Notes: generated by a model from the letters alone, not told the origin. Counted from the first letter of the stretch, positions 1-5,896 are shown. The stretch is DNA of 6,326 nucleotides from Rhodospirillales bacterium (GCA_025352915.1 JANXSA010000168.1:1-6326), one strand, 5' to 3'. Made by a program: numbers and translations.

Positions 1-1
1 C

Positions 2-2407
2 TACGACAACCTCATCATCTCGTACCGCAACGGCGCCCCGGTGCGGGTGCGCGACGTCGGCCGCGCCATCGAGGCCGCCGACAACCTCAAGGTCGCCGGC
101 TACCAGAACGGCCGCCGCGGCGTTCAGCTCATCATCTTCAAACAGGCCAACGCCAACATCCTGGACACCGTCGCCCGCATCAAGGCCGAGCTGCCCCGCC
201 TCCAGGCCTCGATCCCGCCCTCGGTCGTGGTCAGCGAGATCGTCAACCGCACCGGCACCATCAAGCACTCAGTCGAGGAGGTGCAATTCACCCTGATCCT
301 CAGCGTGGCGCTGGTGGTGATGGTGATCTTCCTGTTCCTGCGCAATGTCTGGGCCACCATCATCCCCAGCATCACCGTGCCGATCGCCCTCGTCGGCACT
401 TTCGCGATGATGTACCTGCTCGACTATTCGCTGAACAACCTCTCGCTGATGGCGCTCACCATCGCCGTCGGCTTCGTCGTCGACGACGCCATCGTCGTGC
501 TGGAAAACATCTATCGCCACATCGAGGCCGGCGAACGCCCGATGGACGCGGCGCTGAAGGGTGCGGCCGAAATCAGCTTCACCATCGTCTCGATCTCGCT
601 CTCGCTGATCGCCGTCTTCATCCCGCTGCTGCTGATGGGCGGCATCGTCGGCCGGCTGTTCCGCGAATTCGCCATGACCGTCACCATCGCCGTCGTCGTC
701 TCGATGTTCGTCTCCCTCACCCTCACGCCGATGATGTGCTCGCGCTTCCTGCGCGGCCACCACGGCGGCCACAACCTGCTCTATCGCATCGTCGAGCGCG
801 GCTTCGACGGCGTCCTGGCCGGCTACCGCCGCTCCCTGGACTGGGCACTGCGCTTCCAGTTCATCACCCTGATGGTGTTCTTCGCCACCATGGCCGCCAC
901 CGCCTATCTGTTCATCACCATCCCCAAGGGCTTCTTCCCCGAACAGGATAACGGCATGCTCCTCGGCATCGCCGAAGGCAGCCAGGACATCTCCTTCGCC
1001 GAAATGCAAAAGCGCACCCTGATGGTCGGCGCCGTCCTGATGAAAGACCCCGCCATCGCCGCCTATTCCACCGCGGTCGGCGCCGGCATCTTCGGCCAGA
1101 CCACCAACAATGCCCGCTTCTTCATCGCCCTGAAGCCGTGGGACGAACGAAAAATCAGCGCCCAGCAGGTCATCGCCCGCCTGCGCCCGCAACTGGCCCG
1201 CCTCGAAGGCGTGCAGATGTTCATCTCCGCCGGCCAGGACGTCCGCATCGGTGGCCGCGTCTCAAAAACCCAATACCAATACACCCTGCAAAGTGCCGAC
1301 ACCGACGAGCTCTATTCCTGGGGCCCGCGCATCCTGGCCAAGCTGCGCACCATCCCCGAACTGCGCGATCTCGCCACCGACCAGCAAAGCGGCGGCACCA
1401 CCGCAATCATCACTATCGACCGCGACGCCGCCGCCCGCTTCGGCATCAACCCAACCGTCATCGGCGACACCCTCTACAGCGCCCTCGGCCAGCGCCAGGT
1501 CACCCAGTACTTCACCCAGGTCAACACCTACCGCCTCATCATCGAGGTCCTGCCCGAAATGCAGGGCGACCTCGCCATCCTGGAAAAACTCTTCGTCCGC
1601 TCCGCCGCCGGCATCCCCGTCCCGCTCTCAACCTTCGTCAAGGTCGACACTAGCAAAACCGCGCCGCTCTCGATCGGCCACCAGATGCAGTTCCCCGCCG
1701 TCACCCTCAGCTTCAACCTCGCCGACGGCACGGCCCTCGGCCAGGCGGTCGAAGCCGTCTCCCGCACCATCCGCGAAATGGGCGTGCCGATCTCGGTCCA
1801 AGGCACCTTCCAAGGCACCGCCCAAGCCTTCCAGGCCTCGCTCGCCAGCCAGCCATACCTGATCGCCGCCGCCCTGATCACCGTCTACATCATCCTCGGC
1901 ATCCTGTACGAGAGCTACATCCTGCCGCTCACCATCCTCTCCACCCTGCCCTCGGCCGGCCTCGGCGCCCTGCTCATGCTGATGGTCTTCGGCTACGACC
2001 TCTCCGTCATCGCCATCATCGGCGTCCTGCTATTGATCGGCATCGTGAAAAAGAACGGCATCATGATGGTCGACTTCGCCATCACCGCCGAAAGACGCGA
2101 CGGCGCCACCCCATACGACGCCATCCGCGAAGCCTGCCTGCTGCGCTTCCGCCCGATCATGATGACCACCATGGCCGCCCTGTTCACCGGCCTGCCGCTG
2201 ATGTTCGGCGAAGGCCCGGGCTCCGAGCTCCGCCGCCCCCTCGGCTTCGCCATGGTCGGCGGCCTCGCCGTCAGCCAACTCCTGACGCTCTACACAACCC
2301 CCGTCGTCTACCTCTACCTCGGCCGCCTGCAACAACTCCTGGCCCCGCGCCGCGTCCACCCACTGCCAACCCTCGCCCAGAAAATGGGCACCGCCACCGG
2401 CAATTAG
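2..2407 (+). CDS. RND multidrug efflux permease, MdtB/MdtC type (5' end outside window)
   Basis: Inner-membrane proton-driven pump subunit of the HAE1/RND family, which normally works with a periplasmic adaptor and an outer-membrane channel to export drugs or toxic compounds. The visible 801 residues cover the end of the first periplasmic loop, TM2-TM7, the second large periplasmic loop and TM8-TM12. The TM4 proton-relay Asp pair sits in VVDDAIVVLEN (visible residues 161-162, bases 482-487). The TM10 lysine equivalent to AcrB K940 sits in GIVKKNGIMMVDFA (second K, bases 2051-2053). The family signature PKGFFPEQDNG opens the second loop at about residues 308-318. Family members are about 1,030 residues, so roughly 230 are missing upstream and no start can be assigned. 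The C-terminal stretch with ACLLRFRPIMMTT and TLYTTPVVYLYL recalls E. coli MdtC, while IVGRLFREFA recalls MdtB, so the paralogue is left open. The TAG stop is followed by a hairpin repeat and a terminator-like dyad. No frameshift is visible. Confidence 0.95.
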   Translation, partial: YDNLIISYRNGAPVRVRDVGRAIEAADNLKVAGYQNGRRGVQLIIFKQANANILDTVARIKAELPRLQASIPPSVVVSEIVNRTGTIKHSVEEVQFTLILSVALVVMVIFLFLRNVWATIIPSITVPIALVGTFAMMYLLDYSLNNLSLMALTIAVGFVVDDAIVVLENIYRHIEAGERPMDAALKGAAEISFTIVSISLSLIAVFIPLLLMGGIVGRLFREFAMTVTIAVVVSMFVSLTLTPMMCSRFLRGHHGGHNLLYRIVERGFDGVLAGYRRSLDWALRFQFITLMVFFATMAATAYLFITIPKGFFPEQDNGMLLGIAEGSQDISFAEMQKRTLMVGAVLMKDPAIAAYSTAVGAGIFGQTTNNARFFIALKPWDERKISAQQVIARLRPQLARLEGVQMFISAGQDVRIGGRVSKTQYQYTLQSADTDELYSWGPRILAKLRTIPELRDLATDQQSGGTTAIITIDRDAAARFGINPTVIGDTLYSALGQRQVTQYFTQVNTYRLIIEVLPEMQGDLAILEKLFVRSAAGIPVPLSTFVKVDTSKTAPLSIGHQMQFPAVTLSFNLADGTALGQAVEAVSRTIREMGVPISVQGTFQGTAQAFQASLASQPYLIAAALITVYIILGILYESYILPLTILSTLPSAGLGALLMLMVFGYDLSVIAIIGVLLLIGIVKKNGIMMVDFAITAERRDGATPYDAIREACLLRFRPIMMTTMAALFTGLPLMFGEGPGSELRRPLGFAMVGGLAVSQLLTLYTTPVVYLYLGRLQQLLAPRRVHPLPTLAQKMGTATGN

Positions 2408-2411
2408 CCAC

Positions 2412-2441
2412 AAAAAAGCCCTCTCCCCTTGGGGGAGAGGG
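2412..2441 (-). terminator. Possible second minus-strand terminator within repeat copy 1
   Basis: Read on the minus strand, the 10-bp GC-rich hairpin (2441-2419) is followed by C and then six T residues (2417-2412), the layout of a rho-independent terminator. It lies downstream of the minus-strand gene at 2598-2849, behind the stronger dyad at 2511-2573, and could act as a backup. On the plus strand the A run comes before the hairpin and no T run follows, so it is not a canonical intrinsic terminator for the permease. Copy 2 has the same structure with no minus-strand gene nearby to end, so this may be a property of the repeat rather than a dedicated terminator. Confidence 0.4.
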
Positions 2442-2465
2442 TTGGGTGAGGGGTCGCCCCACCAG
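2412..2465. repeat. Dispersed intergenic hairpin repeat, copy 1
   Basis: The first 43 bases (2412-2454) are identical to 4504-4546. The match continues to 2465 / 4557 with three mismatches, giving 51 of 54 identical. It contains a perfect 10-bp inverted repeat, CCCTCTCCCC (2419-2428) and GGGGAGAGGG (2432-2441), around a 3-base loop, then a G-rich tail. It begins 4 bases after the permease stop codon. From memory, this CCCTCTCCCC/GGGGAGAGGG unit is a common dispersed intergenic repeat in many proteobacterial genomes; that is recollection, not a search result. Confidence 0.85.
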
Positions 2466-2487
2466 ATCAGGCTAGAAAAGCAAGCAC

Positions 2488-2590
2488 GTTCTTTTTTGAA
2501 AAAAAGAACCAAAAAACTTTTCATCCATTTGCCTCGTAACCACTTGTCGGCAAATCGATGAAAAGTCCTTTTTCTTCACAAAAAGAAGAC
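2488..2590. repeat. Composite AT-rich palindromic intergenic element
   Basis: About 100 bases made of three dyads in a row. First, GTTCTTTTTT (2488-2497) faces AAAAAAGAAC (2500-2509) with a 2-base loop. Second is an 18-bp dyad at 2516-2566. Third, an imperfect hairpin at about 2566-2590 contains ACAAAAAGAAGAC. The two ends are loosely inverted copies of each other (GTTCTTTTTTG at the left; the right end reads GTCTTCTTTTTGTG on the minus strand), which resembles a small terminal-inverted-repeat element. Fifteen bases of the right part (2575-2589) occur inverted at 4046-4060, and ACAAAAAGAAGAC is also shared in direct orientation at 4060-4072. I associate such sequences with intergenic regions of Acetobacteraceae; mobility is not shown. 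Confidence 0.6.
2511..2573. terminator. Bidirectional rho-independent terminator between convergent genes
   Basis: ACTTTTCATCCATTTGCC (2516-2533) is the inverted complement of 2549-2566 with a single mismatch, giving a 17-of-18 bp stem with a 15-base loop. On the minus strand the stem runs directly into a T tract (complement of the six A at 2511-2516), ideal for ending the gene at 2598-2849. On the plus strand the stem is followed by CC and five T (2569-2573), suitable for ending the permease transcript. The placement between two convergent stop codons (2407 and 2598) supports this. The stem is only moderately GC-rich. Confidence 0.65.
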
Positions 2591-2597
2591 TTCCTCC

Positions 2598-2849
2598 CTA
2601 CTTCCCCTCTTCCTCATCATCTTCCTGCGCATAATACCACTCCAGCACCTCATCATGAAACTCGGGGTCCTTCAAAAGCCGCATCGCCAGCGCCAGCACA
2701 ATCTCCGGTGCCGCGCCGATTTCCTCGGCATCGTCCGCCACCTCGGTGGCCGAGACCACCCGCACCGACATCGCGCCATCTTCTTCGCCGATGATCAGCG
2801 CAACCTCATTCTCTTCCAGCGTGATCGAGGTCGTTTCAGCAGCCGCCAT
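2598..2849 (-). CDS. Small acidic protein of unknown function (83 aa)
   Basis: I do not recognise a named family. The protein begins MAAAETTSITLEENEVALII, has a beta-prone first half (VALIIGEEDGAMSVRVVSA), a helical stretch at about 46-70 (APEIVLALAMRLLKDPEFHDEVLEWYY), and an acidic tail EDDEEEGK. It has no Cys, no signal peptide and no membrane segment, so it is probably a soluble cytoplasmic protein with a net negative charge. The coding frame is supported by G/C-ending codons in the style of the other minus-strand genes, a good Shine-Dalgarno sequence (AAGGA, 8 bases before the ATG), and a terminator-like dyad after the TAG stop. It is divergent from the dehydrogenase gene and convergent with the permease, so it is probably a single-gene transcript. 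Real gene likely; function unknown. Confidence 0.75.
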   Translation of the reverse strand: MAAAETTSITLEENEVALIIGEEDGAMSVRVVSATEVADDAEEIGAAPEIVLALAMRLLKDPEFHDEVLEWYYAQEDDEEEGK

Positions 2850-2982
2850 GGGGATATTCCTTTCGAGTTTCCGCGCGACTTAGCGCGATTTGCCCGTCCG
2901 GACCACCCACGCGTTTGCACCCGAGCCGCCGCCGTGTAGCCTGCCCACACGTCCCAACAAGCCCCGAAAGTCCCCCGCCGCC
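2850..2982. promoter_or_regulatory. Divergent intergenic region, presumed to hold promoters for both neighbours
   Basis: These 133 bases separate the divergent 83-aa gene and the dehydrogenase gene, so both promoters are expected here. The best plus-strand candidate I see is TTGCAC (2915-2920), a 16-base spacer, then TAGCCT (2937-2942), which is a weak match. A short dyad CGCGC (2872-2876) / GCGCG (2883-2887) lies in the likely 5' leader of the minus-strand gene. No convincing minus-strand promoter was found by eye. Confidence 0.25.
2858..2862 (-). promoter_or_regulatory. Ribosome binding site of the 83-aa gene
   Basis: The minus strand reads AAGGA, with AAAGGAA around it, 8 bases upstream of the ATG at 2849-2847. 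It fixes that start and supports translation of this small frame. Confidence 0.7.
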
Positions 2983-4035
2983 ATGGCCGCCAACACCAAG
3001 CGCGTTTTTTACGTCAAATACGTCTCCCACACCTCCTTCAACGAAACCCTCGCCGAACACCCGGATATCCGCCTCGACAAGCTGGAAAACGAATCCCCCG
3101 AGACTGACGTCGCCCCCATCCTGCAAGCCGCCCACGCCTTCCAGATCGGCGCCTCCCGCGACGAGCTCGCCCCCCAGTTCTTCGCCCACCAAGACTTCCT
3201 CAAACGCTGCCCCAACCTCCTCCTCGTCTCCTCCAACGGCGCCGGCTACGACACCATCGACGTCGACGCCTGCACCGCCGCAGGCGTCCTTGCGGTAAAC
3301 CAGGCCGGCGGCAACGCCGAAGCCGTCGCCACCCACGCCCTCGCCCTCCTCCTGAACCTCACCAAGCGCATCGGCGAAATCGACCGCGCCATGCGCCGCG
3401 AACTCGTCCACGACCGCGCCGCCTATATCGGCCGCAACCCGCTCAACAAGACCATCGGCATCATCGGCATGGGCCATGTCGGCACCCGCCTCGCCGAACT
3501 CGTCCGCGCCATGTACAAAATGCGCGTCCTCGCCTACGACCCCTACCTCACCGCCGACGAGATCAAGGCCCGCGGCGGCGAAAAAACCGACCTCGACACA
3601 ATCTGCGCCCAGTCCGACTACGTCTCGATCAACTGCCCGCGCACCAAGGAAACCCTGGGCATGATGGGCGCCCGCCAATTCGCCCAGATGAAACCCACCG
3701 CCTACTTCATCACCACCGCCCGCGGCGGCATCCACGACGAAACCGCCCTCGCCGAAGCCCTGCGCGCAGGCAAACTCGCCGGCGCCGGCCTCGACGTCTG
3801 GGCCAAAGAACCCCCGCCGCTCGACCACCCCCTCCTCGCCATGGACAACGTCATCGTCAGCCAGCACACCGCCGGCGTCACCCGCGAAAGCCGCGAAAAC
3901 ATGGGCCGCATCGCCGCCCAGCAAATCATCGAAATCCTGGCTGGCAAACCCGCCACCCGAATCCTCAACCCCGAAGTCTGGCCTGCCTTCGCCCAGCGCT
4001 TCGAAAAAATCTTCGGCTTTGCACCGCAAAGGTAG
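2983..4035 (+). CDS. D-2-hydroxyacid dehydrogenase (NAD-dependent, 350 aa)
   Basis: Cytoplasmic oxidoreductase interconverting a 2-hydroxyacid and a 2-oxoacid using NAD(H) or NADP(H), in the superfamily that includes phosphoglycerate dehydrogenase, glyoxylate reductase and formate dehydrogenase. The nucleotide-binding Rossmann motif is GMGHVG (162-167), with the acidic ribose-binding Asp186 in VLAYDPYL, which favours NAD. The catalytic set is complete: Arg247 in TTARGG, Glu276 in WAKEPPP and His295 in SQHTAG. The substrate-loop region SSNGAGYDTIDVDA (83-96) and the C-terminal NPEVWPAFAQRF are typical of the family. There is no ACT domain, so it is not the regulated full-length SerA type; the substrate cannot be named. 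The ATG at 2983 is preferred over an in-frame TTG at 2890, because the 31 extra residues are a Pro-rich non-conserved extension. The Shine-Dalgarno is weak (GAAAG about 13 bases upstream). A perfect palindrome lies 11 bases after the TAG stop. Confidence 0.93.
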   Translation: MAANTKRVFYVKYVSHTSFNETLAEHPDIRLDKLENESPETDVAPILQAAHAFQIGASRDELAPQFFAHQDFLKRCPNLLLVSSNGAGYDTIDVDACTAAGVLAVNQAGGNAEAVATHALALLLNLTKRIGEIDRAMRRELVHDRAAYIGRNPLNKTIGIIGMGHVGTRLAELVRAMYKMRVLAYDPYLTADEIKARGGEKTDLDTICAQSDYVSINCPRTKETLGMMGARQFAQMKPTAYFITTARGGIHDETALAEALRAGKLAGAGLDVWAKEPPPLDHPLLAMDNVIVSQHTAGVTRESRENMGRIAAQQIIEILAGKPATRILNPEVWPAFAQRFEKIFGFAPQR

Positions 4036-4045
4036 AAAGTGAGAC

Positions 4046-4072
4046 TCTTCTTTTTGTGAACAAAAAGAAGAC
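4046..4072. repeat. Perfect 11-bp palindrome related to the composite element
   Basis: CTTCTTTTTGT (4047-4057) faces ACAAAAAGAAG (4060-4070) with loop GA, just after the dehydrogenase stop. It shares 15 bases in inverted orientation with 2575-2589 and 13 in direct orientation (ACAAAAAGAAGAC), and a similar C/T-rich tract follows both copies. No T run follows on either strand, so it is not a canonical intrinsic terminator, although it could stabilise the 3' end of the upstream mRNA. Confidence 0.7.
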
Positions 4073-4115
4073 GCTTCCCTATCCCTCCCTCTGATATCCC
4101 CCCACATTGAACCCC

Positions 4116-4120
4116 AAGGA
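4116..4120 (+). promoter_or_regulatory. Ribosome binding site of the VOC gene
   Basis: AAGGA lies 7 bases before the ATG at 4128. It selects that ATG over the in-frame TTG at 4107, which would put this site inside the coding sequence. Confidence 0.75.
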
Positions 4121-4127
4121 AACCCAA

Positions 4128-4496
4128 ATGATCGGCTTCGTCACCGTCGGCACCAATGACATGGACCGCGCCGCCGCCTTTTACGACGCGCTCTTCGCCA
4201 CCATCGGCGCCAAGCGCCTCTCCGATAACGAGCGCTTCAAGGCCTGGGGCATGGCGCCGGGAACCCCCCGCGTCGCGGTCGTGAAGCCCTATGACGGCAG
4301 CCCCGCCACCGCCGGCAACGGCAACATGGTGGCGCTGGCCATGGAAAGCCGCGACCAGGTCAACGCCATGCACGCCAAGGCCCTCTCCCTCGGCGGCGCC
4401 GACGAAGGTGCCGTCGGCCTGCGCGGCGAGACCTTCTACGCCGGCTACTTCCGCGACCTCGACGGCAACAAATTCGTCGCCTTCAAGGTCGGCTAA
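4128..4496 (+). CDS. VOC-fold (glyoxalase/bleomycin-resistance-like) protein, 122 aa
   Basis: Small single-chain vicinal-oxygen-chelate superfamily protein with two beta-alpha-beta-beta-beta modules. Module 1 begins MIGFVTVGTNDMDRAAAFYD (1-20), matching the usual strand then helix with FYD. Module 2 begins near GNGNMVALAMES (63-74) and ends YFRDLDGNKFVAF (107-119), the usual DxDGN turn. The positions that carry metal ligands in glyoxalase-type members appear to be Phe4, Met67 and Val117 in place of His, His and Glu, so metal-dependent catalysis is doubtful and a binding role or different chemistry is possible. KPYDGSPATAGNG (53-65) is typical of one subgroup commonly annotated only as VOC family protein. 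The 92-bp gap after the dehydrogenase holds a palindrome, so co-transcription is possible but unproven. A hairpin repeat follows 7 bases after the TAA stop. Confidence 0.9.
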   Translation: MIGFVTVGTNDMDRAAAFYDALFATIGAKRLSDNERFKAWGMAPGTPRVAVVKPYDGSPATAGNGNMVALAMESRDQVNAMHAKALSLGGADEGAVGLRGETFYAGYFRDLDGNKFVAFKVG

Positions 4497-4503
4497 CCCA
4501 CGG

Positions 4504-4557
4504 AAAAAAGCCCTCTCCCCTTGGGGGAGAGGGTTGGGTGAGGGGTAGCCACGCCAG
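4504..4557. repeat. Dispersed intergenic hairpin repeat, copy 2
   Basis: Same unit as at 2412-2465: 43 identical bases (4504-4546) and 51 of 54 overall. The perfect 10-bp stem is 4511-4520 with 4524-4533, loop TTG. Like copy 1 it starts within 10 bases of a plus-strand stop codon and in the same orientation, so both would form a hairpin at the 3' end of the mRNA. A role in 3' end protection or attenuation of read-through is inference. Confidence 0.85.
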
Positions 4558-4593
4558 CACCGCCTGCTGCCCTGACCACCTCAGGCCCGTGCG

Positions 4594-4650
4594 AAAAAAA
4601 TTTCCTAGCGCCGCTTGACATCGACGTTAGTTAATACTATTTTCCATCCA
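4594..4650 (+). promoter_or_regulatory. Strong sigma70-type promoter, apparently giving a leaderless transcript
   Basis: A perfect -35 box TTGACA (4615-4620) is followed, after 17 bases, by TATTTT (4638-4643), a 4-of-6 match to the -10 box. An A/T tract AAAAAAATTT (4594-4603) lies where an UP element would be. A start 7 bases after the -10 box falls on base 4650, the A of the ATG. An alternative -10, TACTAT (4635-4640), has a poor 14-base spacer and would start about 3 bases upstream. No Shine-Dalgarno is present. A short dyad TAGT (4628-4631) / ACTA (4636-4639) overlaps the spacer and -10 region and could be an operator, but it is too short to be sure. Confidence 0.6.
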
Positions 4651-5228
4651 TGTTACTCACAACCACAACGGCCCTAGGCGCAAGGCTCGCGATCACCATC
4701 GCGGGTCTTTACGCCATCGTTGCGCCCAAAATGATTTTCGAACCCGCACGCGTCGCCTTCTGGGTCCTCGTCCTCAACCGCCTGAACCGCATGGTCGGCC
4801 GCCTCGACCGCCTCGTCGCCCATTTCCGCGCCGGCACCCTGCCCGCGAAACACCCCTCCCGCGCCGGCCAACCGCGCCCGCAAGCCCCCCGCCCGGACCA
4901 GCTCCGCCTGCCGCGCGGCCATGCCTGGCTCATCCGCCTCATCCAGCGCACCGCCCAGTTCGGCGGCCCGGTCGAAGCCCTGATCAACAGCCCCGAAGGT
5001 GCCGCCCTGCTCGCCGCAGCACCCCAGGCCGGCCGCATCTTCCGCCCGCTCTGCCGCATGCTCGGCATCGACCCGCCAACATCGATCCGCCTGCCGCCGC
5101 GCCCCCGGCCAAAGCGCCCGCGCCCACCCAAACCGCCGCGCGCGCCGGACAAGCCGATGCACCCGATCTCCCCGATCGGCTTCCGCCCACCAATTTTCAA
5201 TTTTTCGGCCACCAGACGCCGCCGGTAA
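4650..5228 (+). CDS. Uncharacterised Pro/Arg-rich protein with hydrophobic N-terminus (192 aa)
   Basis: No named family recognised. Residues 9-27 (LGARLAITIAGLYAIVAPK) form a possible membrane segment or anchor, followed by an amphipathic, Arg-rich helix (33-60, with VLVLNRLNRMVGRLDRLVAHF). Residues 62-88 are a Pro/Arg-rich linker. The central helical block (90-140) contains INSPEGAALLAAAPQAGRIFRPLCRMLGI, a pattern I associate with hypothetical proteins of Acetobacteraceae. The tail (145-192) is strongly basic and proline-rich and ends in four Arg. The frame is supported by C/G third positions and by the promoter just upstream. The first 34 codons carry about 12 A/T-ending codons, unlike the rest of the gene. 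The ATG at 4650 has no Shine-Dalgarno, consistent with leaderless translation. It converges with the GST gene. A membrane-associated protein binding an acidic partner is possible, but function is unknown. Confidence 0.72.
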   Translation: MLLTTTTALGARLAITIAGLYAIVAPKMIFEPARVAFWVLVLNRLNRMVGRLDRLVAHFRAGTLPAKHPSRAGQPRPQAPRPDQLRLPRGHAWLIRLIQRTAQFGGPVEALINSPEGAALLAAAPQAGRIFRPLCRMLGIDPPTSIRLPPRPRPKRPRPPKPPRAPDKPMHPISPIGFRPPIFNFSATRRRR

Positions 5229-5270
5229 CCCCACGCCCTATTCGTTTCGTTAAGGGATTATTCCGCCAAA

Positions 5271-5891
5271 TCAATCCCCACGCAACGCAAACGCCGCCTT
5301 CGCCGCCGGCCGCGCCATCGCGGCCGCGTACCACTCCCGCACCGCCGGCTTGTCCACCAGCGCCTCCGGATTCATCCGCAGATAAAACACGCAACACGCC
5401 ACATTGAGATCCGCCACGGTAAACCGCCCGCTCTCCAAAAACCCGCCCCCGCGCACCAGCGCCCCCTCCAGCACCAGCAAAGGCCCCTGCACCTTCTCCA
5501 GCGCATCCGCCTTCAACCCGGGCACCCGATCCGGCTCCGGCAACATGAACGTATGCATCATCACCTGGCTCGCCGGCGGTTCCAGCTCCGTCACCGCCCA
5601 GATCGTCCACATCACGGCCAAACTATCCTCGGCCAAATTCGCCGCCGCGATCTTTCCGCCATGCTTGCGCGCCAGATGCAGATTTATCGCCAGCGATTCC
5701 CATAACACCAAGCCATCATCATCAACAAACGGCACATGCCCGTTCGGATTGATCGCCATGAACTCCGCCCGCCGGCTCCCCTCCGCCCCCGGCACCACCT
5801 CGATCATCTCGTACGGAATCCCCAACTCATGCGCCATCCACAACGTACGGATCGCCCGCGACCGCGGAACCCCATAAATCTTCAAAGCCAT
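5271..5891 (-). CDS. Glutathione S-transferase family protein (206 aa)
   Basis: Cytosolic GST-fold protein; family members conjugate or reduce substrates with glutathione, or act as peroxidases or isomerases. The N-terminal thioredoxin-like domain (about 1-78) starts MALKIYGVPRSRAIRTLWMA, with Ser11 at the position where a catalytic Ser, Tyr or Cys is expected. The cis-proline loop is NPNGHVPFV (48-56, Pro54) and the glutathione gamma-glutamyl-binding pair is Glu65-Ser66 in LWESLAI. The all-helical C-terminal domain has the N-capping/hydrophobic-staple motif FTVADLNVA (157-165, Asp161). Length is normal for the family. The ATG at 5891 is chosen because GGAGG lies 5 bases upstream; a TTG at 5903 would sit ahead of that site. 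It follows the serine hydrolase by 18 bases, suggesting one minus-strand transcript. No clear terminator was seen in the 42 bases after its stop. The substrate is unknown. Confidence 0.92.
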   Translation of the reverse strand: MALKIYGVPRSRAIRTLWMAHELGIPYEMIEVVPGAEGSRRAEFMAINPNGHVPFVDDDGLVLWESLAINLHLARKHGGKIAAANLAEDSLAVMWTIWAVTELEPPASQVMMHTFMLPEPDRVPGLKADALEKVQGPLLVLEGALVRGGGFLESGRFTVADLNVACCVFYLRMNPEALVDKPAVREWYAAAMARPAAKAAFALRGD

Positions 5892-5896
5892 CACCG

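Noticed and set aside
269..1192. Long minus-strand open frame (307 codons) opposite the efflux permease
   Set aside because: Its translation is a low-complexity run of D, G, H, E and A, typical of the antisense of a GC-rich membrane protein gene. The plus strand encodes an unmistakable RND permease.
2030..2524. Minus-strand frame encoding peptides such as PLPQGERAF and LVLFFKKERACF
   Set aside because: These peptides are conceptual translations of the two intergenic repeats (2412-2465 and 2488-2509), a common artefact; the rest is the permease antisense.
2890..2982. TTG-initiated N-terminal extension of the dehydrogenase
   Set aside because: It would add 31 Pro/Arg-rich residues unlike the family; the normal N-terminal strand KRVFYVKYV starts just after the ATG at 2983.
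2836..4107. Minus-strand open frame of 423 codons opposite the dehydrogenase
   Set aside because: It is a Gly/Asp/Val-rich antisense shadow that also reads through the palindrome at 4046-4072. The plus-strand frame has all catalytic motifs.
4571..4585. Short dyad CCTGA...TCAGG upstream of the 4594-4650 promoter
   Set aside because: Five base pairs in GC-rich sequence are expected by chance; no supporting context.
4674..5234. Minus-strand frames opposite the 192-residue protein
   Set aside because: They lack a promoter or ribosome binding site that I can see and are composition-driven. The plus frame has the promoter and the more natural third-position pattern.
5229..5270. Possible terminator between the convergent genes ending at 5228 and 5271
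   Set aside because: CCCT...AGGG around ATTCGTTTCGTTA gives only four pairs before mismatches and no T run follows, so no terminator was called.
5404..5877. Plus-strand frame of 157 codons opposite the GST
   Set aside because: Antisense shadow: the minus strand carries clear GST motifs and a Shine-Dalgarno.
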